A stretch of DNA of 59,596 bases from Conidiobolus incongruus B7586 (taxonomy: Eukaryota; Entomophthoromycota; Entomophthoromycetes; Entomophthorales; Conidiobolaceae). The stretch's first letter is position 1; each line of letters starts with the position of its first letter. The stretch spans positions 1 to 59,596 of the forward strand of contig JNEM01013760.1 in assembly GCA_000697335.1 (NCBI GenBank), given 5' to 3'. The translations under genes were made by a program, and so were the position numbers. Of this stretch, positions 35,719 to 45,392 are shown in pieces. The notes under the pieces are model-generated. The model had not been told where the DNA came from, did not search any database, and saw only the letters and a list, made by a program, of their open reading frames with translations.

Positions 35719-36252
35719 TGTCACGGCTATTAGCTCTTCGAGTGTCATCGTGGACACTGACACAGCCATTGTGTAGACCAAGTTGTGAAGCATGGCACCT
35801 ACCAGCTGGGGTAAACTACCGATGATTAGTTCCCTGGCTATCCGGCCGTGATAATTTGTAAACGGGGCGTTGAAAAGAGTGACTGAACCAGTGGCAGCAG
35901 TGGTGGTGTGAGCATCCGGCATACTAAGGGGACGGAATAACAAAATTTCAATGGGAACGAATGTAGAGTAAATAATGGAAGATGACTTAAGTGGCGCTAT
36001 AGGCGGCTACTTGAGTATACTAAGTGGATGGCTTTTGGAAGCAGGGAAAAAGGTTTAGTTGTAAAAAGAAGACAGAAAGTCCTCCTTAGAATTTAGTGAA
36101 AAAAGTGTTGGCATAAGTATGATACGACTGAGAATAGTGAGATCACTCGGATGTGGGGCTGGTAAAATATTAATATGATCTAATTTAATTAATCAGGGAC
36201 TTGGTAGTGATTTTGGGTGATAAATGGTATCAATCAGGCAACAATTGCTACA
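35719..36252 (+). mobile_element. Solo LTR, 534 bp, next to a tRNA gene
   Basis: A GC-richer island with TG...CA ends (TGTCACGG ... TTGCTACA; the outer TGT/ACA are inverted) and an exact 5-bp duplication, CATCT, on both sides. A 5-bp duplication is typical of Ty1/Ty3-type LTR retrotransposons. No internal coding region is present, so this is a solo LTR left by recombination between two LTRs. It lies on the 5' side of a tRNA-Ile, the favoured target of Ty3-like and Ty1-like integrases. The perfect duplication suggests a moderate or young age. Family assignment beyond LTR retrotransposon is inferred. Small open frames inside it are not genes. Confidence 0.8.
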
Positions 36253-36257
36253 CATCT
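36253..36257. repeat. Right target-site duplication (CATCT)
   Basis: An exact copy of the 5 bp at 35714-35718, immediately after the CA end of the LTR. Confidence 0.8.
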
Positions 36258-36616
36258 TCAATGAATAAGGATACATTAGTAGGCATCATTTACAATAATT
36301 CTATTTTTTCTGTTGAATTATTCATTATCCTGATTGTTTATATCTTTTTCTCTCACTTATTAATATTTATATTAGCCTCAAATTTGAATAATATTTAAAT
36401 TTCATATATTACTTACTCAATTTCATAACTTTTTATTTTTTCATTATATTTTATTAAATATTTTTATACAATAAGCTTGATCGAAATATCTTTTCTGAAA
36501 ACTATCAAAATTAATAATATATAGATCAAAACATCAATTAATTGGATTTTATTATACAAGGAAATAATATATATAAACTTCAAAAATATTTTGACAAAAA
36601 CCATTGTATGGGTTAG
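36258..36616. other. AT-rich intergenic DNA
   Basis: A 360-bp flank between the LTR and the 3' end of ATG14. Nothing seen. Confidence 0.6.
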
Positions 36617-37959
36617 TTATATTCCGACAGCATGTAATTCAGATGGCGTTGGTGGCAGCACAACATCCACAATATCCCAAGGATCATCTTCGCCTTTGGA
36701 GCTATCCTCATCAGGGTTAAAATAGTCATCTAAAAGGAATTTGTCCATCGTGAGACTAGAGCTAGCTTGATGACCTTTGAATTGTTTGGTGACTAACTCG
36801 AGTAATTCCTTGAATTCAAGTTTGAAATTGGCATCTAGTTGATAACTCAGTTGAGTGATACCAATATTAGTCTGCTGGACTCTGTGTTGGCACATTTTGA
36901 ATAGTTGCTGGAGGTGATTTGGCCAATTTAAGTAATCTTGCGATGTGAGAATGATTGATTGAGTGAAACAGAGATATGCTAGGTTATAAAAACTAATAGC
37001 TAGCAGTAATGGATGATGATCTTGGTTTTGATCCAGCAGAAATAATGGGATTTCGGAGATATTTTGAAAATGGATAAAGTCGTGCTCAAGATAAGGAACT
37101 GATCCTCGATATACAACTGAGAATGGTAGAAGTTTTCCAAGATATTGAGATGCTAAGTTGACCACATGTATAAGATGCAATACACCTCCGCTAAATTGAG
37201 CTAAAATTATGTAAATAAAGAATACATTCAATGGGTAATATAGTGTCACTTACAGTAAAATTTAAAGTAGGGTGACTCGGTTTGGGAAATTTCCATAAAA
37301 CTCTCCTGCGTCGTATTGGAAGTTTTCTTATTTTTGTGATTTTCTTTTGAAATTTTTAACTTTTCAAGCTGTTGAGTCACAGGAGTGTCCATAGGATTGA
37401 AATGAACCATAGATCGAAGTTGATATACTAGACCTTTTCTAGTGTATCCTGTCCTAACTTGTGTATCTCTGTCAAGTTCCTTTGACTTGTTCAAAAACGC
37501 TTCTTGTCCCATTTTAGACTGCTCAATCAAACTATTTAATTTCGTTTTTAAATTTTCTATCCTAAGTCGTCTCTCTTGATTCTGCCTCTTTAATTCCATA
37601 TTTTTCGACTTGGCTAATATACAAGTATATAATTAAGATATGGAATATTTAGATAATAAATCAAAGTACCTTCAGTAATTTTTTTAGGTAGCTCAGTTTC
37701 TAATAATCTGAGTTGACCAATTTGCTCTCTTAAATAATTCACTTTGAACTGATTTAATTTTTTATTATAATGAGTCTGAATCATTTCTTTCATATTCGGA
37801 AAATATATTTCTATGTTATTTTTTAAATTTGTATAATCAAATAAACTATATTATATAATTAGTATATTAATATTAACATTAGTATCATTTATACCTCTCT
37901 GATATGCAAGCATTACAGAAAAATTTATTTTTATTTTGAAGACAAATGGTACACTCCAT
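36617..37959 (-). CDS. ATG14: Atg14, autophagy-specific subunit of the PI3-kinase complex
   Basis: Four exons, in transcript order 37895-37959, 37670-37845, 37254-37613 and 36617-37200. Phases fit, giving 394 aa. The first exon codes for MECTICLQNKNKFFCNACIS, with cysteines at 3, 6, 15 and 18, the same spacing as yeast Atg14, whose cysteines direct it to the pre-autophagosomal site. A long coiled coil follows (about 40-150, rich in K/E/Q/L), as needed for pairing with Atg6/Beclin 1. The globular C-terminal part (about 200-394, with SQFSGGVLHLIHVVNLASQY and VPYLEHDFIHFQNI) matches the Atg14/Vps38 family. It recruits the Vps34-Vps15-Atg6 complex I to initiate autophagosomes. Vps38/UVRAG is the alternative, but the N-terminal four-cysteine motif favours Atg14. 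Transcribed divergently from CFD1. Confidence 0.85.
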
Positions 37960-38565
37960 AATTTTAATATGATTGATTAATTAATAGTAATAATTTATAC
38001 TACTAGTGGTGAGTAATTCTTTTAAAAATAAGCAAAAAATATTATTTTGATTATTTAAAACAGTCAAACTCAAAAAGGATTGAGAAATTTTTGTTAAAAC
38101 CCTTAATTATATTTTTGACTTTCATAAATCCAAGTCGATAAAGTTGATTGGTTTATTTATAAGATATCACGTTGTCATTGGTTGATTGTGACAAATGGAT
38201 AAAATATTGATTCAGATTGTCATTTTAGTAAATATATCACTCAACAAGTTAAAGTGTAGATACTGATAGATATATGGTAAAAATATTATATAACAAATTC
38301 TGAAAAATAATACTAAATTTCTATATTATATGTCTGAGAAAAATGATTATAATTTTTTATATCAAAATATACTATAATTCACGTTTAAATCATAAAAATT
38401 TCAAAATTTAGTTTTATAATAAATCCCATATAAAAATAATTAAACAAATTGATTAAAATTCTAATTATTAGTAATCAAACACATGATTACAAATTCAGCA
38501 TATTAATAATTCAAAGTCATACACATTGATCATTAGTTTCTTTTCTTTGTTCTAGTTATAATATT
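37960..38565. other. Divergent ATG14/CFD1 promoter region
   Basis: 606 bp of AT-rich DNA between the two start codons. No further gene. Confidence 0.6.
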
Positions 38566-39688
38566 ATGAGTTTATCAAGTTTGAGCCAGGTAAAACACAT
38601 TGTACTGGTGTTATCAGGAAAAGGAGGAGTTGGTAAAAGTACTGTCAGTGTGCAATTAGCGTTGAGCTTAGTATTGCAGGGTTTCAAAGTGGGAATCATG
38701 GATATTGACTTATGTGGACCTTCAATTCCCAGACTTTTAGGTGTCGAATCGAAGCCTGTTCATCAAGCTTCAAGCGGGTACTTTCATTTATAAATATTAA
38801 AACTTTGCAAACTAAATTATTTTTAGCTGGGTTCCTGTGTATGTTGACGAGGAACAAAAATTAAGCTGTATGTCAATAGGGTTTTTATTACCCAGTAAAG
38901 ATACTTCTGTTGTTTGGAGAGGTCCTAAAAAAACTTGTAATGTTTAATGATATTAACGATATATGCAGAATATTAATTTAGTATGGAATAGCAATGATCC
39001 AGCAGTTTTTAAGAGATGTTTATTGGGGCGAATTGGATTATTTAATAATTGATACTCCTCCAGGTATTTTAGATTTTAATCCTTGTATTTTAGTACCAAT
39101 ATTCATTTCTATTTTAGGAACATCTGATGAACATATTTCAGTTGTTGAATATTTGAAAGATATGAAGCCTGATGGTGCAGTATTGGTCACCACACCTCAG
39201 GTATATTTACCCACTATCAAGGCAGTTGAATGGCTTATTAATAATTCTGTAGGATGTATCATGTGCTGATGTTCGCAAAGAATTGAATTTCTGTCTTAAA
39301 TTAGAATTACCTATTTTGGGTTTGGTAGAGAATATGTCTGGTTTCAACTGTCCACATTGCTCTGTAAAACATACAATGATATATTTTATACCTTTAGCTG
39401 ATTAATTAAACTTTTAGGAATGCACCAATATTTTCTCATCAGGAGGTGGAAAGTCTCTAGCTGAACAATTCAAAATTCCATTCTTAGGTAGCTTTATTTA
39501 TTATAATTGTTTGATCTATAATAATAGTAATAATAACAAAAATAATAGGCGCCGTACCCATTGATCCCAATCTTATCAGTTTATTTGAATCTAATACGGA
39601 TCCCGAAAATAATCAGATTTTGGCCAAATATAAGGATTGCTCTATTTATCCAACCTTTAAAAGTATTATAGAACTGTTAGTTAATTAA
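38566..39688 (+). CDS. CFD1: Cytosolic Fe-S cluster assembly ATPase Cfd1/NUBP2
   Basis: Seven exons, join(38566..38777, 38827..38936, 38992..39063, 39118..39200, 39253..39363, 39418..39487, 39549..39688), 265 aa. It is a P-loop NTPase of the Mrp/Nbp35 family. With Nbp35 it forms the scaffold on which cytosolic and nuclear 4Fe-4S clusters are built. Visible: deviant Walker [10 protein letters not shown] (about 19-27), [29 protein letters not shown], Walker [16 protein letters not shown], the cluster-binding CPHC near the C-terminus, then [18 protein letters not shown] and VPIDPNL. It lacks the N-terminal four-cysteine extension of Nbp35, which identifies it as Cfd1. Intron 2 has a choice of acceptors. 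The one at 38990-38991 restores the KKTSMIQQF reading exactly. Confidence 0.95.
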
Positions 39689-39730
39689 AGTGCTGTCTAA
39701 TAAATGAAGAATTTAACTATTTGATTATAA

Positions 39731-40018
39731 TTATAATTTTAGTTTATTATAAACTGATTGAGTGAGTTGCATTTTTTCTGGTTTAGTAGGCTTGGATTCG
39801 AGTGGTGGTAAATTGAAGGGCTGCTGAATTTCTAATTGTTGAAGGATTCAATCAGATTGTATAAAATCAACTAGGTGCTTATTTTTCATCCTTAAGTAAC
39901 TATATGCTCCATCCATTATTATATTGTCACCTTTTCTTAAAATCACTGCTTTTACCGTAAGTTTATTAGAAATTTTGATATTTATATTAATTATGGGTTC
40001 GTTTTGATAATTATTGGG
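39731..40018 (-). pseudogene. Interrupted 95-codon reading frame, unidentified
   Basis: A continuous minus-strand frame of 96 triplets ending in TAA at 39731-39733 has coding-like composition (KLTVKAVILRKGDNI, then MDGAYSYLRMKN...; later PFNLPPLESKPTKPEKMQ). It is crossed by one TGA at 39848-39850. It may be the last exon of a small gene that has lost function, or the TGA may lie in an unrecognised intron. I found no start codon with a clean upstream exon and recognise no family. It lies 42 bp beyond the CFD1 stop, on the opposite strand. Confidence 0.35.
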
Positions 40019-40728
40019 TTAGTGTAAGTGTAAAATCAATAATATTAAAAAAGGATTAAAGCAATATCTGCATTATTTGTTTTTTAAATTTATATATATA
40101 TATATATATATATATGTTTTAAAGATCTTTTTCTTATTTTTCAGATATTTAGTCTAAAGATATTGTTTAAAATTTTAATCAATATATATACCAAAATATG
40201 CTTTCAATAAATTTTTTGATTGAAATATTATAAAAAAATAATTTTTATTATATTGGAGCGCATTTTGATGCTTAAATTGTTGTATTAATTATTTAACTAT
40301 AATTGTTTATATCAATTTGAAATATATTGCAATGTCTTTTATTTTATAGTAAAATATTTTGTCAAATAAGTAAAAAGAATCAACCAATCAATTCCTCGAA
40401 TTAATAAACCACTGAAAAATATTGGATCATTTATAAATCAAAATAATTTGAATTCAACGTCTTGAGATTTAGTAAAGTCTACTTTGGTCGTCATTGTTGA
40501 CTTCAGGTGACGAAACGTCAAGTTGATATTTCTCATTGTCTGAGGTAAAATACTTTTCTCTTGCTCAGCTGATTCAAGACTCTTTTTATATTTTAATATA
40601 GTTCTATTTTTCATCTATGGTTTCGACTATAGCATATCAATTCACAAAATGCTTAGTTTCTTTTTAAATTTATGATTGTTCTAAAGCTGTGCTTGATTAC
40701 TTGTCTAATATATTTTTATAGCGTAATA
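40019..40728. other. Intergenic DNA with (TA)n run and promoter of the next gene
   Basis: No gene. It contains a TA run at 40091-40115 and, from about 40440, a less AT-rich stretch that is probably the promoter/5' leader of the piggyBac-derived gene. The sequence before 40722 (CTAATA, T-run, TAG) resembles the 3' end of an intron in that leader. Confidence 0.5.
40091..40115. repeat. (TA)12 microsatellite
   Basis: An uninterrupted 25-nt TA run in intergenic DNA. Confidence 0.85.
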
Positions 40729-41667
40729 ATGAATAATCAAAATTTACAACCGGGAGAAGGAAAGAATTTTTCTCAGCCACCAAATGCTGAGCTGAATGCT
40801 GCACAAAACAGATTTATACAAACGGCGCCTATAAATTACCAAATGTTACCAAATCCTATTCCTGCTGAAAATGCTCAAAGTTCAGTCCCACTTCCTGTTC
40901 CTACAAATCATGATGCTCGCTTGGCTGGTGTTCCTCCCTTGCCTTTGCCTCAGCTACAGCAAATTGACAGTTCTAACTCACAGTCGCCTGTTAGTGGAAT
41001 TGTCACTCCAAATGCAGAAAACAGTTCTGCTCAGAATCCGGCCAATGGAGCCAACCCAATCTCTATCCCCCCTCCTCAGTCCAGTTTGGCCCCTACTCCC
41101 CTATTACCATCTACAGAAGCAGCTCAAATTCAATCTCAATCTAATTTAGTTCCACCTAATCCCACTCCTACCCCTACTCCACCTATTCTTGCAAGTCAGC
41201 ATCCTATAGCACCAGTTACTATAGCACCTCATTTGAAAAAAGATAACCTTCCTACTCATGGATCGACACATATGACAGCAACTAAACGTTCCAGCAATGT
41301 AACCCACGACAATCCAAGTAAAGCTGCAGCTCGTTTGCAATATTTGGAATATATGCATTCTGTGATGTCTTCAGTTATCCAATTGGATCCTGATCTTCCA
41401 CCTCGTACCAATGTAAAAGATGACTCAGTACGTCTTATTCAACGCCATTTTCCTGATACAAATCCACCAAGTCGTCCTAATCCCAGAAGGACTTCAATGA
41501 GAAGGTGCCGTGTTTGTTATGCTCGGGGGATCCGTAAGGAAACAAAATATTGCTGTAATGAATGTCCCTCTCAACCCGGGCTCTGTGCGGCTCCTTGTTT
41601 TAGGATATGGCATACATTATTAGAGTTACCAAAAAAGGTTAACTCGCCAGAACCATTGCCTGAATAA
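40729..41667 (+). CDS. piggyBac transposase-derived zinc-domain protein with Pro-rich N-terminus
   Basis: 312 aa from the ATG at 40729. An in-frame ATG at 40672 would add 19 hydrophobic residues, but that stretch looks like the 3' end of an intron (branch-like CTAATA, T-run, TAG), so the shorter form is preferred. Residues 1 to about 190 are Pro/Gln/Ser/Ala/Asn-rich low complexity. The C-terminus holds the cysteine-rich zinc domain of piggyBac transposases, beginning RRCRVCYARGIRKETKY and continuing through CC, C, LC, C-F and WHT; in piggyBac this domain binds the transposon ends. The linker before it (LQYLEYMHSVMSSVIQLDP) also resembles the piggyBac tail. The DDE catalytic domain is absent. 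It is therefore either a domesticated DNA-binding protein or an intact-looking fragment of a transposon gene. The frame is open and coding-like throughout, favouring domestication. Confidence 0.7.
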   Translation: MNNQNLQPGEGKNFSQPPNAELNAAQNRFIQTAPINYQMLPNPIPAENAQSSVPLPVPTNHDARLAGVPPLPLPQLQQIDSSNSQSPVSGIVTPNAENSSAQNPANGANPISIPPPQSSLAPTPLLPSTEAAQIQSQSNLVPPNPTPTPTPPILASQHPIAPVTIAPHLKKDNLPTHGSTHMTATKRSSNVTHDNPSKAAARLQYLEYMHSVMSSVIQLDPDLPPRTNVKDDSVRLIQRHFPDTNPPSRPNPRRTSMRRCRVCYARGIRKETKYCCNECPSQPGLCAAPCFRIWHTLLELPKKVNSPEPLPE

Positions 41668-41755
41668 TCTGTTTAAATCACTGAAAACACTTATTCATTA
41701 TATTCAACATTTGCTAATAAAGTTCAAAATAAATAATTTTCAGAATTTATTAAAT

Positions 41756-43030
41756 CTAATATTTCAAGATGATTGATGATGCTTTAATCATTCTATTCAT
41801 GATCCCAGTGTTGAGACCCGATTCTTCCAAGCCTTCCATCAAGATATATTTGATGCCTGCGGTGTCGCAGTCCCTAAATGCCTTGAAAAGCAATTGACTT
41901 ACAGATTGGGCATTGTTAGGGTCGTAGAGTGACAAAATCATTGGTGGATGGCTTAGACTCTTCAATTTTTCAACAATTGAAGCGCCCAATGGAGATGTTA
42001 AGATGACGGCAACTGAAGTAGGAGTATTTAAAGATAATGATTCCTCTGGTGCGAGATCGTTCAACAAATTAGATATGGTAATTTCAAAATTCTCTGCGGT
42101 ACTTAGAGAGCTTCCAGGTTGAAGCAGCGTAATTTGCCCTGAGGGGGAATAGTGCTTATATTTCATACCAGGGGTGGTGGGGCATTCTTCTAGATTTTCA
42201 CCTTCGTTTTCAACAAATTTTCCCTTTTTATACACTTGACAATTTTCTAAAAGTTCAAGCTGTCTCAATTGTTCTAAGGTTACACCTCCGGGTCTTAAGA
42301 TACAAGGAGGTTGGCGAAGTCCATCAAGTACTGTCGATTCAATTCCAACATCGCAGGACCCTGAGTCAATAATGAGTGGAATCAATCCTTTGAGGTCCTG
42401 TAAAACATGTTCAGCAAGTGTTGGTGATGGCTTTCCTGATGTGTTTGCAGAAGGAGCTGCCAATGGCACCCCAGCTTCATTAATCATTGCTCTAGCAATT
42501 GGGTGCTCTGGGAAGCGCACGGCAACAGTGGGATGGCCAGCAGTGACGCAATCCGGAACATTTTTACCCCTGGGCAGTAGAATGGTTAAAGGTCCAGGCC
42601 AGTGTGTTTTAATTACTTGTTCATATATCTTTGGTAGAGTAGTGTTTTCAGGAAGGATTTGTTTCAACATATCCAGATCGCTAATGTGAATAATTAAAGG
42701 ATTATCATTTGGTCTACCCTTCGCCTTGAAGATTTTTTCAACAGCTGTAGAAGAAAATGCATTTCCTGCTAACCCATATACCGTTTCAGTAGGCATAGCA
42801 ACTACTTGATCAGATTTTAGTAATTGACCAGCTTCTTTTATCGATTCAGGTACTGATCCATTTTTCCAATTGTATTTGGGTCTATAAATATCAGTATCGT
42901 CAATACTCAACTGAGTAGTTGGAATAATATCTATCTTAGTATTAAAGCTCATTTTACAAATGGTATATACTTTGCTTTTGGGATTATTAAAATATAGTGT
43001 TCTATAAAAAGTATTCAATATAAACTTCAT
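41756..43030 (-). CDS. SUA5: Sua5 threonylcarbamoyl-AMP synthase
   Basis: Intronless, 424 aa, close to yeast Sua5 (426). It makes threonylcarbamoyl-AMP from threonine, bicarbonate and ATP for t6A37 of ANN-decoding tRNAs. The YrdC domain runs from about 60 to 250, with PTETVYGLAG (80-89), KAKGRPNDNPL (102-112), WPGPLT (144-149), the SANTSG loop (194-199) and the ESTVLD stretch (231-236). The linker contains the PGMKYKHYSP motif (287-296) that closes the active site. The Sua5 C-terminal Rossmann-like domain follows. The first 26 residues are basic, hydroxylated and acid-free, like a mitochondrial presequence. A second ATG at codon 27 would give a cytosolic form, so dual targeting by alternative starts is plausible. 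The gene is divergent from LSM2 across 570 bp. Confidence 0.95.
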   Translation of the reverse strand: MKFILNTFYRTLYFNNPKSKVYTICKMSFNTKIDIIPTTQLSIDDTDIYRPKYNWKNGSVPESIKEAGQLLKSDQVVAMPTETVYGLAGNAFSSTAVEKIFKAKGRPNDNPLIIHISDLDMLKQILPENTTLPKIYEQVIKTHWPGPLTILLPRGKNVPDCVTAGHPTVAVRFPEHPIARAMINEAGVPLAAPSANTSGKPSPTLAEHVLQDLKGLIPLIIDSGSCDVGIESTVLDGLRQPPCILRPGGVTLEQLRQLELLENCQVYKKGKFVENEGENLEECPTTPGMKYKHYSPSGQITLLQPGSSLSTAENFEITISNLLNDLAPEESLSLNTPTSVAVILTSPLGASIVEKLKSLSHPPMILSLYDPNNAQSVSQLLFKAFRDCDTAGIKYILMEGLEESGLNTGIMNRMIKASSIILKY

Positions 43031-43600
43031 ACAAATATCATAAGTATTCTAATGACTATAGTAAGAAGTCTGTATTTAATTAATTAAAAATGTATTCTAT
43101 AATTTATATATATTTTTTGTTTTTAGTGATTAAAGAGTTGATTTTTATATAAAATCAAAAAATTTTAGATGAATTCATTATTTCCCATAAATATGTAATT
43201 ATTAAACAATTACCATAAATTTGAATAAGTTATTTTTCAAAAATATATATTGTTTATTTTCGATAAAAAGCATGAAAATTCTGATTAATAAATTGCTAAT
43301 ATATCTTAATAAATGTTAAATTTAAATATCATCTAGATATTAATGTATTTATTTAAATGTTAAGAAATGAATAAATTTGTTTCCAGACAATCCCATATTT
43401 TTTTTATTTATTAATTATTATAAATCTGTTTTACATAGTAGTAATTTGAATACAAATATTAAAGTTCAATTAAAATCAAATCAATTAAATATCAGTTTAA
43501 ATAATTTTTAAAAATTATAATTAAGTTTAATTTAATTTAAAAACATTAATAAATTTTAATTATAAATTATCTTTCAATATAATATTCATAACTATTAATA
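43031..43600. other. Divergent SUA5/LSM2 promoter region
   Basis: 570 bp of AT-rich DNA between the two start codons; nothing else seen. Confidence 0.6.
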
Positions 43601-43999
43601 ATGGTAATTAATACTTTTATCTGATATATTCTATTATTAATATTATTGATAGTTATTCTATTCTTGTTTTAAAACTTTAATTGGAAAGCAAGTTACAGTA
43701 GAGTTGAAGAATGATCTTGCCATACAAGGAACACTGGCTACTGTTGATCAATTTTTAAATATGAAGTTAAATGATATTAAAGTAATTGATGAAGTAAATT
43801 ATCCTCATTTGGTAAATAATTTTATAGAATTATAATTTATTGGATTAATTAATATTCTGATTTTTAGATATCTGTTAAATCTTGCTTTATTCGTGGTTCA
43901 GTTATTAGATATGTACAATTACCACCCGAAGCTGTTGATACAGCTCTACTTCAAGACGCTGCTAGAAAAGAAGCTCAAGATCCTTCTACCTCTAGATAA
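43601..43999 (+). CDS. LSM2: U6 snRNA-associated Sm-like protein Lsm2
   Basis: Three exons, join(43601..43603, 43653..43811, 43868..43999), 97 aa (human Lsm2 is 95). The first coding exon is the ATG alone, immediately followed by the donor GTAATT. The acceptor TAG at 43650-43652 opens LFYSCFKTLIGKQVTVELKN, which aligns residue for residue with the family's MLFYSFFKTLVGKEVTVELKN. The Sm1 motif (TVELKNDLAIQGTL...LNMKL) and the Sm2 motif (CFIRGSVIRYVQLP) are complete. The tail TALLQDAARKEAQ is typical of Lsm2. Lsm2 is part of the Lsm1-7 ring (cytoplasmic mRNA decay) and the Lsm2-8 ring (U6 snRNA binding in the nucleus). No other in-frame ATG exists near the exon 2 start, so the split start codon exon is needed. 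Confidence 0.95.
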
Positions 44000-44530
44000 T
44001 ACGTTCACTTTAAAATATTTCTTTTATTTCACCTTAAAATATATCTCTTCCATCAGTGTATAATCTACATAGACATGCTTCTAATTACTTATAATATGTT
44101 TATTCAATCAATATAATGCTAATTTATTTATTGATCCAATTTAGCAATTATTTATTTGATCATTATTAATTAATAGACAAAATTAAAATAATAACTATAG
44201 TTAATATAGTATAATGTAAACAGCATATATTTGAATATTAACTTCTGTTACTTTTTATGGTATGATTTGATCGATAACAATTGAATATTTTTCAATAGAC
44301 TAATTTAATTTGTTATTAAGTGTTGAAATCGATTAATATTATATTCAAGTTTGACGCTTAGAAATGGTTATATGAATTTTTATTATAACTAACTGAACAC
44401 TCTAAATAAGGAATATTTGAAATTAAAGTATATTATAAAATACTAGATTGATATGAATAATATAAATTAAAAATTTATATAATTTATAAATATTAATATG
44501 TATTGTTTTTAAATTAATCTAGTTGGGTGA
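44000..44530. other. AT-rich gap between convergent genes
   Basis: 530 bp between LSM2 and the mS35 gene; no gene seen. Confidence 0.6.
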
Positions 44531-45392
44531 TTAAGCTTTAATTTCAGATTCCTTGTTGGAGGGTAACCATTCTTTAGGATATTCAAATTTCTCGCTCTTT
44601 TGCTTAGTTAGAGGAACATCATTAAATTTATCTTCACTGGTCTAAAAATAACAATATTAGGATTTCGAATGTATGCGCTACTCAGCTGATTTACCTTTAC
44701 TACTTGGACAAGGTTTTTCCAGGTCTTAGCTAACCAAAGTTTATTTTCATCATAGGTAGGATACTTGGTAGAACCAATTCTTATTAAATTGGTGTCAGGA
44801 GAGTAAGTCTTTTCACAAATTAATTTAATGAAGTGAACTTCTTCAGGGGTAAATTCACCACTAGCTTCTAAACGATCTAAATGAACGATCATAACAGCCT
44901 TGTTGTCTAAAGGATGTTTCTCTCCCAAATGACGGATAGTTTGGAAACTTAGATATTGTTTGGGGGTAGGTGGTACAAAAGCTTTAACGTGTTCTATAAA
45001 AGCAATTTTAATTTGAATTTTAAATTGTAATAATTAAAATAGTTACCAGAGAAGGTAGGCATTTCATATTTAATTTGTCTCATGTACTTTCTAACATAAC
45101 GAACTTGTCTCAAATAATGATGGGCCATAGTAGTATGATCGTCGAATTCGTAAGGTTCAATATCATCATCGTCTTCGTCTTCACCTTCTTCAATTTCAAG
45201 CCATTGGTTGACATTTTCTTTTTGGATGGGCTTGAGACCGAGACCCTTTAAAGTCTGTAATCTGTTAGCATCTTTAGCGTTCTTAAATAAGGTATCGTTA
45301 ATATTAAATAATTGGATAGATCTAGTATGGAATTGTGACACTTGTCTTATTTGGTTTAAAGGAAACCTCTTAAATAATAATTGAACATTCAT
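44531..45392 (-). CDS. Mitochondrial small ribosomal subunit protein mS35 (Rsm24/MRPS35)
   Basis: Three exons, in transcript order 45047-45392, 44695-44993 and 44531-44641. All are in phase, giving 251 aa. The N-terminus (MNVQLLFKRFPLNQIRQVSQF) is basic and acid-free, a mitochondrial presequence. An acidic patch (EEGEDEDDDD, about 68-77) follows. The conserved mS35 block comes next, from PTPKQYLSFQTIRHLGEKHP through VHLDRL, FTPEEVHFIKLICEKTYSPDT and the alternating TKYPT...NKLWLAKTWKNL end. mS35 sits in the head of the mitoribosomal small subunit, near the mRNA channel. Its presence shows this organism has mitochondrial translation. The C-terminal exon is short and charged. Confidence 0.9.

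Noticed and set aside
35636-36252. tRNA plus GC-rich body as a tRNA-derived SINE
   Set aside because: In a SINE the body follows the tRNA 3' end. Here the GC-rich part lies on the 5' side and has its own TG...CA ends and target duplication.
35686-36398. Open frames of 85 codons (minus) and 65 codons (plus) around the solo LTR
   Set aside because: They overlap the tRNA or cross the LTR end and flanking DNA; no domain or codon signature.
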